Shown: piece by piece, positions 1-8,033 of the stretch
How the letters are laid out: every line of letters begins with the position of its first letter
Numbering within the stretch: position 1 is the first letter of the stretch
From: Bacillota bacterium
GTDB lineage: Bacteria; Bacillota; Clostridia; Acetivibrionales; DSM-1351
DNA length: 64,000 nt
Direction: 5' to 3'
NCBI GenBank assembly: GCA_023460955.1
Contig: JAEWOH010000056.1
Span: 1-64,000 of the forward strand
The notes under the pieces: generated by a model
Databases searched by the model: none
What the model saw: the letters and a program-made list of their open reading frames with translations, nothing else
Told to the model about the DNA's origin: nothing
Made by a program: the position numbers and the translations under genes

Positions 1-795
1 TTAAAAAAAAATCAGTTGACTGACAGTGAAAAGAGAAAGAAAGAAGATATTATACGGATACAAGAAATGTTGTCCCAGGGTTACCAACCAGTTTATATTA
101 GAGAACTAACTGGACATACATATAAAACGATTAGAAAATATAAGTCTGGAGATCCTGATATTTTATGTAGAAACACCGCTAACACACACAAGAGAACTTC
201 CATTCTTGATAGTTATTCTAATCTCATAGTAGAGAAACTAAATGAAGGAATAATACTTAAGGATATATTTAAGCATATTACATCAAAAGGATATGGTGGA
301 AAGCAAACAAACTTCTATGATTATTGCAAGCGAATCATGGAAGAAAATAATATAGAATATTATACAAGTAAAAATATTGTAGGCATGCCTATTAACAAAA
401 AGAAACTCAATGTACGATTTATTAGTAGAAGTGATATTTTTGATTTTATATGGCTCGGCAAGGAATTAGGTGCTGGAGTAAAGGACGTTGTATTTAACAA
501 ATATCCTGTATTATATGAGATACATGCTTCTGTAAGAGAATTCAGAGAAATATTTATTAAGAAAAGCATTGCATATCTTAATTTATACATAGATAGGTAT
601 AAAAATTCAGATAACAGAAATCTAAAGTCTTTCGCAAATGGGTTGTTAAAAGATATTGAAGCTATTGAAAATGCAGTATCAAGTACATTTAGTAATGGTT
701 ATGTTGAAGGTAACAATAATCGTTTAAAAATGATTAAGCGAATTATGTACGGGAGAGCCGGACTCTCATTGTTAAAGGCTAAGATTCTATGTTAG
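1..795 (+). CDS. ISL3-family transposase, C-terminal part (partial at left edge)
   Basis: The frame is open to base 1 without a stop, so the true start lies outside the window; the TTG at 16 is only an internal codon. The visible 264 residues include a helix-turn-helix-like stretch (residues 25-50, GYQPVYIRELTGHTYKTIRK) and end with YVEGNNNRLKMIKRIMYG, the usual C-terminal block of ISL3 (IS204/IS1001/IS1165) DDE transposases carrying the catalytic Glu (VEG). The usual full length is about 400-550 residues, so roughly half is seen. It normally catalyses cut-and-paste or circle transposition of its own element. Whether the upstream half is intact cannot be judged. Confidence 0.75.
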   Translation, partial: LKKNQLTDSEKRKKEDIIRIQEMLSQGYQPVYIRELTGHTYKTIRKYKSGDPDILCRNTANTHKRTSILDSYSNLIVEKLNEGIILKDIFKHITSKGYGGKQTNFYDYCKRIMEENNIEYYTSKNIVGMPINKKKLNVRFISRSDIFDFIWLGKELGAGVKDVVFNKYPVLYEIHASVREFREIFIKKSIAYLNLYIDRYKNSDNRNLKSFANGLLKDIEAIENAVSSTFSNGYVEGNNNRLKMIKRIMYGRAGLSLLKAKILC

Positions 796-837
796 CTTTT
801 TATTTTATTACAATATACTCAAATATGCGGAAGAACC
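1..837 (+). mobile_element. ISL3-family insertion sequence, right part only
   Basis: The window opens inside this element. It holds the 3' part of the transposase gene and then, after the stop, a candidate terminal inverted repeat at about 811-837; its complement begins GGTTCTTCCGCATATTTG, like the GGxTCTTCC ends known for ISL3-family elements. The element ends exactly where a 45-base fragment of an IS21-family end begins, so it appears to have inserted into that older element. The left end and the 8-bp target duplication expected for this family lie outside the window. The family call rests on the transposase C-terminus and the end sequence. Confidence 0.65.
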
Positions 838-881
838 CGGATGTTGCCGGAATCAGTGTCCGGATGCAGCCGAAATATGCA
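837..881 (-). mobile_element. IS21-family left-end remnant
   Basis: Bases 837-882 are the exact reverse complement of 3266-3311, the left end of the intact IS21-family element at 3267-5803. Base 881 corresponds to the outermost base of that end. It is therefore a relic of a second copy in the opposite orientation, whose interior is cut off by the ISL3-type element on its left. The outer edge (after 881) abuts a truncated gene, so this older copy probably disrupted that gene. Confidence 0.8.
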
Positions 882-883
882 AT

Positions 884-1363
884 TGTGCTCTGGATTTAGA
901 AGATTTAATAAATCTACAAGATAACTATTTTAATCTTGAAACAGAACTCTTAACCTTTCCTGATGGAAGAAAAGTTAAATTAACTAGCTATCTTAATAAT
1001 CTAGTAAAAGAACTAATAAAACAAAAGCAAAAAAATAAAATATGCTGCAAATATTTATTTTGTGGGAAATATGAGAAAGGATACTCTAAAATGTCCAAAG
1101 GTAACTATAATGCAATAATAAGCCGAAGTTTTAATAAGCTTAATTTCACAAATGATAGAAACAAAGTTCTTATTCCTTCATTTTTGCGGTCTTCAGTTAT
1201 ACGTAAAATGTTTGATTCTGGATTTACTATTGAAGATATAATTTGCTTAACTGGATTAAGTTTGACTGGTATAGGTCAATATATTTCGAAAGAAGATATA
1301 CTTAAACGTCATAAATTAAAAAGAGTAGTAACCGAGCATCCTTACAAGGAATTTTTTGCTTAA
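884..1363 (+). pseudogene. 5'-truncated gene; C-terminus resembles a degenerate tyrosine recombinase
   Basis: A frame runs open from the IS21 end relic at 881 to the stop at 1361-1363, about 159 codons. An ATG at 1091 gives a 90-codon ORF but has no convincing ribosome site and begins mid-domain, so the gene looks beheaded by the insertion. The last 60 residues (IPSFLRSSVIRKMFDSGFTI, then LTGLSLTGIGQYIS) can be laid over the C-terminal block of tyrosine recombinases, keeping the Arg of HxxR and the final Tyr but lacking the usual His residues. A CCKYLFCGKYEKGYSK stretch around codon 50 is Cys-rich. Function is not established; the recombinase reading is an inference. Confidence 0.4.
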
Positions 1364-1372
1364 CATTTTATT

Positions 1373-1412
1373 AATATCTCCCTCTGGATTTTTAACTATA
1401 GAGGGAGATATT
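1373..1412. terminator. 13-bp perfect hairpin between convergent genes
   Basis: AATATCTCCCTCT (1373-1385) pairs perfectly with AGAGGGAGATATT (1400-1412) around a 14-base loop, with T-rich DNA on both sides. It lies between the convergent truncated gene (+) and the 1473-2045 gene (-), so a bidirectional terminator is the simplest reading. Confidence 0.6.
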
Positions 1413-1472
1413 AAAATTTTAGAAACAAAAACGCCATCAGGTCGGAAGGAGTTCACAATTTAATAATATTTT

Positions 1473-2045
1473 CTATTTTGGTACCATTATAACATTGCAC
1501 TTAGAACACTCCACTAAAGGCGTTTCTGAAATAGAAACTGCTCCACAATATATACAATAATACTCTTTTGAATTACACGCATTATTATATTGCGAATATG
1601 CTTTTTCGTAATATATTTTTTGCTCTTTACTATATCCTTTTCTTGCTATTGCAACCGATTCTACGATACTATTTTTACGAGGAAGAATTGGCGCATAAAA
1701 CCCAATATCAAAATTATTTGACCTATCATCGTCAACTGTGTAATCATTAAATTTACTTTTAAATAATGCTTCTATCTTTTCTCTTCGTTCACCGATCAAC
1801 TGAGTATTATCAAAAAACACTTGTGATGGTTTAAAAAATTCAATTTCAGAACATATTAATAAGCCATTTTTACCCATTTCATAGTAAACGTGACAAATAT
1901 TTTTATATTCCTCAGTTTCATATAAATCCACAGCTGATTTCCTAAATAAAGTGGGTTTTGTTTTAAGTATTGATTGAATTTCTTCACTTGTCATTCCAAA
2001 TTTAATACTATCAGTACCTTCGAAAAGCAATAAATTAAAATCCAT
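1473..2045 (-). CDS. hypothetical protein with C-terminal zinc ribbon; candidate immunity protein
   Basis: 190 residues. The start MDFNLLLFEG is chosen because AGAGGAG lies 8 bases upstream; a longer frame (to 2093) lacks a ribosome site. The N-terminal part (residues 1-35, LFEGTDSIKFGMTSEEIQSI) has the IKFGMTxEEI pattern seen in several small cytoplasmic immunity-like families. The last 40 residues hold CIYCGA and CSKC, a four-Cys zinc ribbon. No signal peptide or membrane segment. It lies 93 bases downstream of, and in line with, a secreted toxin-like gene, the normal place for an immunity gene. The immunity role is inferred from position only; I do not recognise the family with certainty. 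Confidence 0.6.
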   Translation of the reverse strand: MDFNLLLFEGTDSIKFGMTSEEIQSILKTKPTLFRKSAVDLYETEEYKNICHVYYEMGKNGLLICSEIEFFKPSQVFFDNTQLIGERREKIEALFKSKFNDYTVDDDRSNNFDIGFYAPILPRKNSIVESVAIARKGYSKEQKIYYEKAYSQYNNACNSKEYYCIYCGAVSISETPLVECSKCNVIMVPK

Positions 2046-2068
2046 ATTTATTCTCCTCTTCATAAAAT

Positions 2069-2102
2069 AGATCAGTAATATCATATTAAACATTACTGAT
2101 CT
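2069..2102 (-). terminator. 11-bp hairpin between toxin-like gene and downstream gene
   Basis: AGATCAGTAAT (2069-2079) pairs with ATTACTGATCT (2092-2102). On the minus strand the stem is followed by only a weak T run, so it could be a leaky terminator or attenuator that sets the ratio between the toxin-like gene and its neighbour. Confidence 0.45.
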
Positions 2103-2137
2103 AATTATACTAATTATTTACTTATGTTACATCTTTT

Positions 2138-3108
2138 TTATTCATACCACCCTAGCGTGCTAGTAGCATAAGTCATGGCCTGAATATAAGCCGCATCATA
2201 TTTTTGACCAACAATTCTCCGAATATCAAGCATATCATTTTCCATAGCTTGTAAATATTTCCCTTGTTTGAGAAGCTGTAATTGATTATTTCTGTATGCA
2301 ATAGCGGTTGCACTATTACCATAACTTGATGTTCTTTGATGATCTTCAGGTGTTAGCAAAATACAAGGTGCTGTCCCAGTGGTAACAGTACCAATTACTT
2401 TTTTATTTGAATCATATTTGTTAATGGTTGTTTTACCAATGTTATCTTGCGCAATTAAGTGGTGTCTTTCTCCACCCATAGCATCAATAATTGAATTATA
2501 AGAACCTCCGATCTGGTTAGTTCTTTTTACATCTAAATTTAGATTTTGATAATCTGTTAATGCTTGTGTAAAACCACCACCACCAAAATAGATAGTTTCT
2601 TCAACAGTAGAAGTTATTGGTTTCGTAATTGTCCATGTGTATGAATAAAACATTGACCCCCACAAATTATGAGAACTTGTAATATTTCCATTTCGATCAC
2701 ATATATTTATCACACCATTAAATGAAGTTATTGGCGTTTTACAATTAGTTAATTCGACCTTCAACTGAATTGTTCTTAGATCCCAATTATCACACACGAT
2801 AAAGTATAAGTCACAAAACTTGGTGTTGGCTGAACAGCTTGTGTAGAAATACTTTTTGATTGTTCACTACTTTCATTTTTTATTTCTATTGTTTTAGTAA
2901 TAGTAGATTTGCCGTTAGAACTAATTGAACTCAGATTAAGTGGTATTGCCATGCTTGGGTCAATTTCTTCAATCCCAAAACTACTTTTTGCTTTGGTTGA
3001 ATTAATATCAGTTGCACTTACCATAAAAATATTGGTAGAGAGTAGAGCTATAACCATCAAAACAGCCACAAAGCTCTTAAGTACTTTTTTTGAACTTTTT
3101 TTAAACAT
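2138..3108 (-). pseudogene. secreted toxin-like protein with HNH-like C-terminus, broken by a CA-tract frameshift
   Basis: Two overlapping frames form one gene. The first (3108 to about 2797) has a clear signal peptide (KKSSKKVLKSFVAVLMVIALL...VSA), a TATGxGG-type ribosome site (CGAGGAGG) and runs to ...SFVTYTLSC before stopping. The second continues as CDNWDLRTIQLKVEL and ends at 2138. The switch falls in CACACAC at 2791-2797; removing one CA restores a single 322-residue frame. After an Ig-like beta-rich middle, the C-terminus has GGERHHLIAQ, LLTPEDHQRTSSYG and DMLDIRRIVGQKYDAAYIQA, a pattern I associate with His-rich nuclease toxin modules of polymorphic toxins. The toxin reading is from motif memory, not a search. 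Either a real inactivation, a phase-variable tract, or a sequencing error. Confidence 0.6.
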
Positions 3109-3112
3109 ATAA

Positions 3113-3261
3113 AACCTCCTCGATGTAATTTTTGTAATTAGGGGTAATAATTAAAATATTTCTTTACCTCCTTCCATCTTTTCTCCCTTCACAAATCCCC
3201 TAAAATAGTATAAAATTACATCTGTAACCTATACTATAAATGTGTAGGGGCATGTACCTCC
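3113..3261. other. upstream region of the toxin-like gene, cut by IS insertion
   Basis: Between the start of the toxin-like gene and the IS21-family element lie about 150 AT-rich bases. They hold the ribosome site next to 3108 and probably the promoter, but no clear -35/-10 pair was identified. The IS has inserted about 150 bases upstream of the start and could alter expression of the gene. Confidence 0.4.
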
Positions 3262-3266
3262 CACTT
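3262..3266. repeat. target-site duplication CACTT, left copy
   Basis: CACTT at 3262-3266 immediately precedes the IS and is repeated at 5804-5808 immediately after it. A 5-bp direct repeat fits the 4-8 bp duplications of IS21-family elements and fixes the element boundaries. Confidence 0.8.
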
Positions 3267-3361
3267 TGCATATTTCGGCTGCATCCGGACACTGATTCCG
3301 GCAACATCCGGACAGCGTTTCGGAATTATCCGGACACCATTTCGGCACATCCGGACACCTT
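3267..3361 (+). repeat. IS21 left end with repeated transposase-binding motifs
   Basis: Starts TGCATATTTCGG and carries spaced copies of the motif ATCCGGACA (around 3283, 3306, 3328 and 3349) alternating with TTCCGG/TTTCGG. Such iterated subterminal repeats are typical IstA binding sites. Confidence 0.75.
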
Positions 3362-3435
3362 GTCGAGTTAATAAAACAACTGGTACTCTTTAATCAGTAT
3401 GATTAAAGGGGGCCCAATCGATGAGGAGGCTGGAA

Positions 3436-4956
3436 ATGCTTAAAGCAAGAGAAATTTTAAGACTAAAACATGAAGTAGGATTATCACTAAGAGAAATCGG
3501 TCAGGCCTGTAATTGTGGCAAATCGACGGTATCAGAAATACTATCCAGAGCCGAAAAGGCAGGGATTTCGTGGCCAATTGATCTTAGTGACAAGCAATTA
3601 ATGTCATTGCTCTATCCACCGCTAGAAAGTAAGTCATCTCCCCCTGAACCAGATATGGAATACATCTTCTGTGAAATGAAGAAAAAGAATGTAACTCTCA
3701 TGCTTTTATGGGAAGAGTACAAAACCAATCATCCTGACGGTATTATGTACACTCAATTCTGTGAACGCTACCGTATTTTCAAAGTCAATAACAAAATATC
3801 AATGCATAAAGAACATAAAGCTGGTGAAGAAGTTGAAGTTGACTGGGCTGGAGATACTATATCCTATGTTGATCCCAATACCGGTGAGTTAAAACCTGCA
3901 TATGTATTCGTTGCTGTACTGCCTGCAAGCAGTTATCCGTTTGCTTATGCTTATGAAGATATGAAAACTCCGAACTGGATTGATGCTCATGTCAGAGCTT
4001 ATGAATACTTTGGAGGTGTTCCGAAAATCACAATATCAGATAATACCAAAACTGCAGTAATTAAGCCAGACAGGATAGATCCTGTACTCAATAAAAGCTA
4101 TAACGAGATGGCAAAGCACTATAGAACAACTCTTCTCCCTGCCAGATCAGCTAAGCCCAAGGATAAAGCAGCTGACGAAAACATGGTATTGAATGTGTCA
4201 AGGAGAATAATCGCAGCACTCAGAAACAGGCAGTTCTTCAGCATATATGAAATTAACCAAGCAATCAGTGAAGAACTTATCAAGCTTGTAAACCGTCCTT
4301 TTCAGAAGATGGAAGGAAATAGATTATCTGCCTTTGAAATGATAGACAAGCCAGCTTTGCAGCCGTTACCTGCAACAAAATATGAGTATTCCGAGTGGAA
4401 GGAAGCCAAAGTTCAGTTTAATTATCATGTAGAATTTGAAGGCTTTTTCTACAGTGTGCATCACTCTTACATAAACAGTCCTTGCTCCATACGTGCTACT
4501 ACAAGAACAGTAGAAATATATATCGGAAGTGAAAGAGTATCAGCTTATCAAAGGAACTACAACAAATTCAAACGTTACATAACCCTGCCAGAGCACATGC
4601 CTGAAAACCACAAAACAGTTTATGGCTGGAGCTCTGACCGCTTTCTATCATGGGCTGAAAAAACAGGACCTTACACTAAAAAATTCATAAGCTGTATCCT
4701 TGAAAGCCGTGAATATCCTGTGCAAACATACCGTACTTGTATGGGCATCATGAGATTTGCAGGTAACTATTCAAACGAAATCATGGAAGATGCCAGCCGT
4801 GAAGCACTTGATAAAAGCACCATCTCATATAAGTACTTTAGCATAATATTAAAGCAGGTTACAGCAAAAGCCTCCCAAAATAGAACTGAAAAGATAATTG
4901 CCCATGAAAATGTCAGAGGCAGCAGTGCCTTTACAGGAGGTGGGATAAATGCTTAA
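3436..4956 (+). CDS. istA: IS21-family transposase IstA
   Basis: 506 residues; catalyses strand cleavage and joining of the element ends. The ATG at 3436 is preferred over the one at 3421 because AGGAGG (3424-3429) lies inside the longer frame, seven bases before 3436. An N-terminal helix-turn-helix (LSLREIGQACNCGKSTVSEIL) is followed by an RNase H-like DDE core: Asp in EVDWAGDTI, Asp in ITISDNTKTAV and Glu in AADENMVLNVSRRI. The C-terminal beta-rich domain (YHVEFEGFFYSVHHSYI) is standard. Its stop overlaps the start of istB by 8 bases, indicating translational coupling. Length and motifs look intact. Confidence 0.93.
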   Translation: MLKAREILRLKHEVGLSLREIGQACNCGKSTVSEILSRAEKAGISWPIDLSDKQLMSLLYPPLESKSSPPEPDMEYIFCEMKKKNVTLMLLWEEYKTNHPDGIMYTQFCERYRIFKVNNKISMHKEHKAGEEVEVDWAGDTISYVDPNTGELKPAYVFVAVLPASSYPFAYAYEDMKTPNWIDAHVRAYEYFGGVPKITISDNTKTAVIKPDRIDPVLNKSYNEMAKHYRTTLLPARSAKPKDKAADENMVLNVSRRIIAALRNRQFFSIYEINQAISEELIKLVNRPFQKMEGNRLSAFEMIDKPALQPLPATKYEYSEWKEAKVQFNYHVEFEGFFYSVHHSYINSPCSIRATTRTVEIYIGSERVSAYQRNYNKFKRYITLPEHMPENHKTVYGWSSDRFLSWAEKTGPYTKKFISCILESREYPVQTYRTCMGIMRFAGNYSNEIMEDASREALDKSTISYKYFSIILKQVTAKASQNRTEKIIAHENVRGSSAFTGGGINA

Positions 4957-5716
4957 CAATCAAACTATAGAAAAATTACGGGATTTAAAACTGAAAGTAA
5001 TGGCAAACATGCTAAGCAATCCCGACCAATCACTAAAGGAACTATCTTTTGAAGAACGACTTGGCATTATGGTTGAAAATGAATGGATAAGTAAGAAAAA
5101 CTCAAGAATTAAACGGCTCATAAATAGTGCTGCACTTAGCCTTAATGCCTGTATTGAGGATATTGACTATACGACTGACAGAAAGCTTGACAAGAGAAAT
5201 ATACAGCTGCTTTCAACCTGTTCGTTCATAGAACAAAAACTAAACATAGTGATATCTGGGAAGACCGGCACAGGAAAGACATACATTTCTTGTGCCATTG
5301 GCAACTCAGCTTGCCGACATGGATATACCGTAAAGTATTACAGAATTCCCGAACTTCTGTTGGAAATTGAAGATGCCAAAAACGAAAACCGGTATTCAAA
5401 ATATATGACAAGTCTTCAGAATATTAAGCTTCTAATACTTGACGATATTGGCCTGAAATCATATACACTTGAAGAAAGCCGAGACATACTAGAAATCGTA
5501 GAGAGCAGATATAACAAGGCATCAACGATTTTATCAGGACAAGTATCCCATACCAAATGGTACGATCTGTTTCCTGATCCTACAATAGCAGATGCAATCA
5601 TGGACAGGATAATACATAACTCATATATTTTGACCCTTGATTCAAAAAAATCTATGAGAGAAGTCATGGCAGGAAAAACGATAAAAAACATTGAAAAAGA
5701 TGAAAGACTGGAATAA
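4949..5716 (+). CDS. istB: IS21-family helper ATPase IstB
   Basis: 255 residues, AAA+ ATPase of the DnaC-like clade that selects target DNA and stimulates IstA. Walker A is GKTGTGKT (residues 98-105) and Walker B LLILDDIG. The N-terminal helical region (LRDLKLKVMANMLSNP...FEERLGIMVENEW) is the usual IstB leader. The gene overlaps istA by 8 bases and ends 87 bases before the right end of the element. No frameshift or missing motif. Confidence 0.93.
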   Translation: MLNNQTIEKLRDLKLKVMANMLSNPDQSLKELSFEERLGIMVENEWISKKNSRIKRLINSAALSLNACIEDIDYTTDRKLDKRNIQLLSTCSFIEQKLNIVISGKTGTGKTYISCAIGNSACRHGYTVKYYRIPELLLEIEDAKNENRYSKYMTSLQNIKLLILDDIGLKSYTLEESRDILEIVESRYNKASTILSGQVSHTKWYDLFPDPTIADAIMDRIIHNSYILTLDSKKSMREVMAGKTIKNIEKDERLE

Positions 5717-5728
5717 AATCAACTTACA

Positions 5729-5803
5729 GACAAGGTGTCCGGATGCTCCGGTTTACTGTCCGGATAAAACCGGAATCGCCGTCCGGATGTGCCGGAATAT
5801 GCA
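5729..5803 (-). repeat. IS21 right end with repeated transposase-binding motifs
   Basis: Reading on the complement from 5803, the end begins TGCATATTCCGGC and carries three TCCGGAC-type motifs, mirroring the left end. Confidence 0.75.
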
Positions 5804-5808
5804 CACTT
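5804..5808. repeat. target-site duplication CACTT, right copy
   Basis: Direct copy of 3262-3266, directly after the terminal CA of the IS. Confidence 0.8.
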
Positions 5809-6017
5809 CATGTTACTTTCGACTGTGGCATGATTGGGAGGTTAATCTTTAGAAAAAATAATCCTAAAAACTAATAACAGTATACCATATTATTACATTT
5901 ATGGCGCATTTTCTTATAATTGTAACATAATTGTTATTTTATGGGTATATAAAGTAGAAGATTTAAAGGAACGTAATGGTATCTGTAAAGTTTTTATCGA
6001 AGGCTATATGAATCAAA
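5809..6017. other. AT-rich intergenic DNA, no gene recognised
   Basis: About 210 bases between the IS and the terminator of the next minus-strand gene. A short frame (about 5926-6020, reading ILWVYKVEDLKERNGICKVFIEGYMN) has protein-like composition but no start or ribosome site and runs into the terminator, so it may be a decayed gene end. Nothing else is recognisable. Confidence 0.3.
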
Positions 6018-6049
6018 CAAAAAAACGCCTCCGTTTCGTTGAAGGCGTT
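6018..6049 (-). terminator. rho-independent terminator of the 6070-6267 gene
   Basis: AACGCC (6024-6029) pairs with GGCGTT (6044-6049); on the minus strand the stem is followed by TTTTTTTG. It closes the small cargo-gene group. Confidence 0.7.
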
Positions 6050-6069
6050 GTGCAAACCACTTTAGATTG

Positions 6070-6267
6070 CTATAGAATTTTAAGCGTTTTAGTAAAATCT
6101 AAACAATCTTGTCTTTCTCCTGAAAATATTATTTCATATCTTCCAGCGACAGATTTTTTGGGGATAGTATATCCATCATCAACTAAATAATAATCATGTA
6201 TAACATCAGTACCAATCTTTTCATGTTCTATCAAACAAACATCTTGTTTAACTTTTAATACTTTCAT
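6070..6267 (-). CDS. hypothetical 65-residue protein
   Basis: Small acidic-basic mixed protein (starts MKVLKVKQDVCLIEHE) with no membrane segment. AGAAAGGT lies about 9 bases before the ATG. The middle (GTDVIHDYYLVDDGYTIPKK) and end look like a small beta-rich fold. It is followed by a clear terminator, which supports it being a real expressed gene. It is the last of a line of small minus-strand genes downstream of the island integrase. Family not recognised. Confidence 0.5.
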   Translation of the reverse strand: MKVLKVKQDVCLIEHEKIGTDVIHDYYLVDDGYTIPKKSVAGRYEIIFSGERQDCLDFTKTLKIL

Positions 6268-6309
6268 AAGTTATTACCTTTCTTTTAAGTAAAGTATACG
6301 ATTCTGTTT

Positions 6310-6507
6310 TTATGCCCTTCCACCCTGACAACTTGGACACTTTCTTAGCCAGATATCTGAACCATTTGCTTTGTACTGGTGACCACACAATTGGCATTCC
6401 ATCTGATAAAAATACTGCCCATGGTCAGTACCTTTTTCTCCAGTCCTGCCAAGATTCTTTTGTTTATTAGGATTCTCAAATCCAATAGTTGTAGTTCCTT
6501 TACTCAT
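6310..6507 (-). CDS. small zinc-ribbon protein (65 residues)
   Basis: Starts MSKGTTTIGFENPNKQKNLG with GAGGGG just upstream of the ATG. The C-terminal half has CQLCGHQY and CPSCQGG, a four-Cys zinc ribbon, within a GQYFYQMEC...GSDIWLRKCPSCQGG frame. I recall small proteins of this pattern in accessory loci of Firmicutes and other bacteria, often beside restriction or other defence genes, but their function is unknown to me. Cytoplasmic. It lies 43 bases upstream of the 6070-6267 gene in the same direction. Confidence 0.65.
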   Translation of the reverse strand: MSKGTTTIGFENPNKQKNLGRTGEKGTDHGQYFYQMECQLCGHQYKANGSDIWLRKCPSCQGGRA

Positions 6508-6584
6508 ATGTTACCCCTCAAATATTAGCATTTAATTCCTATATTGAATCACTATAGGTTGTTTCTCAAGGAAATACCCGATTG

Positions 6585-6833
6585 TTATTTCTTATTCTTT
6601 AATTTACTTGGATACGCGTAGAGCCAATATGAACCGTCTTTTTGCTCATTTATCCTAATTGAAAATTCACCGAGTTTCTTTGTTGCACTAATATAATAAT
6701 TACCATAAGTCTTTTCACTTAATTCTATTGGTAAATTAGAACTCTCAGCATACCCCATATCAAAGAAATCAGTAATACATCTTTCTACCGTTCCGTAATC
6801 TAAATCATTTATTTTACAACTAAGGCTTACCAT
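6585..6833 (-). CDS. hypothetical 82-residue protein next to DUF3800 gene
   Basis: Starts MVSLSCKINDLDYGTVERCI with a strong ribosome site (TGGAGG, about 7 bases upstream). It begins 27 bases after the stop of the DUF3800 gene, so the two are probably one transcript. Predicted alternating helices and strands, no signal peptide or membrane segment, basic C-terminus (PSKLKNKK). Family not recognised. Its tight spacing makes it a candidate partner or accessory of the DUF3800 protein. Confidence 0.55.
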   Translation of the reverse strand: MVSLSCKINDLDYGTVERCITDFFDMGYAESSNLPIELSEKTYGNYYISATKKLGEFSIRINEQKDGSYWLYAYPSKLKNKK

Positions 6834-6860
6834 ATATTTTCCTCCAGTATGACTACCTTT

Positions 6861-8033
6861 TTACTTATAGATTTCATCAAAAAATCTTTTTATTTTTATA
6901 TATTCCTGGGCATCTAATATATCTAAGTTATTGTCAGTTAACGAAAGAATTCTCTCCCTACATTTGTTTAACCTTTCAAGCATTGGCATAATATTACTTA
7001 ACGTTTTATTCGTGTATGAATAAAGCTCTTTTTCAGATATTGGTATTTTGTAACCTGTTGCGCTACTAGAAATTATTACATTTCTATCCCTCAATTTAGC
7101 AATTATATTTGTTTTGAATGTCTGGCTATTATAGTTGGCTCCCATACTATTGTTAATATAATTTAATAATTCGTGGGCTGATATGTATCTTTTAGAATTA
7201 AATGAGTATAATTCATTTAATAAATAGTTCAATATAAGCACTCTATGCTTGTCTTCGGAATCTTTTGTTTTTTCGTGTTCTTTAATATATTTCACTGCAA
7301 GTCTTATGCAATGGGAAGAAATCTTACTGTCAAAGTTGGATTTATCTAGCTTATCTAGATTCTTTAAATAATTCTCGTATGTTAATGGCCATAAATCAAT
7401 TGATTTAATTTTGCTCTTCAATAAATTATAATAAGCTTTATAGTCATTACATATTTTGCTTTCCTCAAATCCAAAGGAAATTGTACCACAGATAATATCT
7501 GCTAACTGAATAAGAGGTTCATTTTTACTATTTACAAAACTAAAGCAAAATTCATCAAGTATAGCATACTTATCTTGGTTTCTTACATAATTTTCAAATT
7601 CCATCATGTATGATTCCGAACCATGGTTATCAGAATATACTTCAATATATGGATAAAATAGTTTGATTTGCTTATATAATAAATTATTAAGATATTTATA
7701 GTATGTTTTTTTATAGCCTAGTCCACTTAATGGATTTATTTGTTTTTTATTTATAACGAAAACCATTATCTGAAATTCTTGATTAACAAGCTCTTGAATT
7801 ATTTCAAATCGCTTATTATGATTAATTCTTGATGATTTGATTTCTCCACTACCAAAATGCTTATTTCTTATTTTGTCAATTTCATTCCTTAAGAACTCAA
7901 CTTTATCGTATTTAACGATAATAGCAGTAACAATAAAATGACTACTACATCCTGATTTATCAAACTTATATCCAAAGTTACCAGACTCATCGATAAATGC
8001 ACAATATCTTTCTCCGTCATAAGGAATATACAT
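6861..8033 (-). CDS. DUF3800 domain protein with C-terminal winged-helix-like region
   Basis: 390 residues from the ATG at 8033, chosen because GAGGT lies 8 bases upstream; a TTG start at 8075 has no ribosome site. Residues 10-200 match DUF3800, an RNase H-like fold: YCAFIDESGNFG near the N-terminus, EIKSSRI, YSDNHGSE and PLIQLADIICG near the end, giving the acidic residues expected at a metal site. Residues 270-345 (YISAHELLNYIN...LRDRNVIISSSATGYKIP) look like a winged helix, followed by a helical tail. DUF3800 proteins are common in mobile and defence-related loci, with unproven nuclease activity. It sits in the guaA island cargo. Confidence 0.75.
   Translation of the reverse strand: MYIPYDGERYCAFIDESGNFGYKFDKSGCSSHFIVTAIIVKYDKVEFLRNEIDKIRNKHFGSGEIKSSRINHNKRFEIIQELVNQEFQIMVFVINKKQINPLSGLGYKKTYYKYLNNLLYKQIKLFYPYIEVYSDNHGSESYMMEFENYVRNQDKYAILDEFCFSFVNSKNEPLIQLADIICGTISFGFEESKICNDYKAYYNLLKSKIKSIDLWPLTYENYLKNLDKLDKSNFDSKISSHCIRLAVKYIKEHEKTKDSEDKHRVLILNYLLNELYSFNSKRYISAHELLNYINNSMGANYNSQTFKTNIIAKLRDRNVIISSSATGYKIPISEKELYSYTNKTLSNIMPMLERLNKCRERILSLTDNNLDILDAQEYIKIKRFFDEIYK

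Larger units (their letters stand above)
3267..5803 (+). mobile_element. complete IS21-family insertion sequence (2537 bp)
   Basis: The element has both ends, the two genes istA and istB in the usual overlapping order, and a 5-bp target duplication. Left end TGCATATTTCGGC and the complement of the right end TGCATATTCCGGC form terminal inverted repeats, starting TG and ending CA. Inside each end lie several copies of ATCCGGACA-like motifs (four at the left, three at the right), the multiple transposase-binding sites typical of this family. Both ORFs are intact, so it may still be active. Part of a second copy is present at 837-881. Confidence 0.92.

Noticed and set aside
1091..1363. A complete 90-residue gene
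   Set aside because: The same frame is open upstream to the IS relic and the ATG lies mid-domain with no ribosome site; called a truncated gene instead.
6008..6190. 60-codon plus-strand ORF
   Set aside because: Runs through a minus-strand terminator and is antisense to the 6070-6267 gene.
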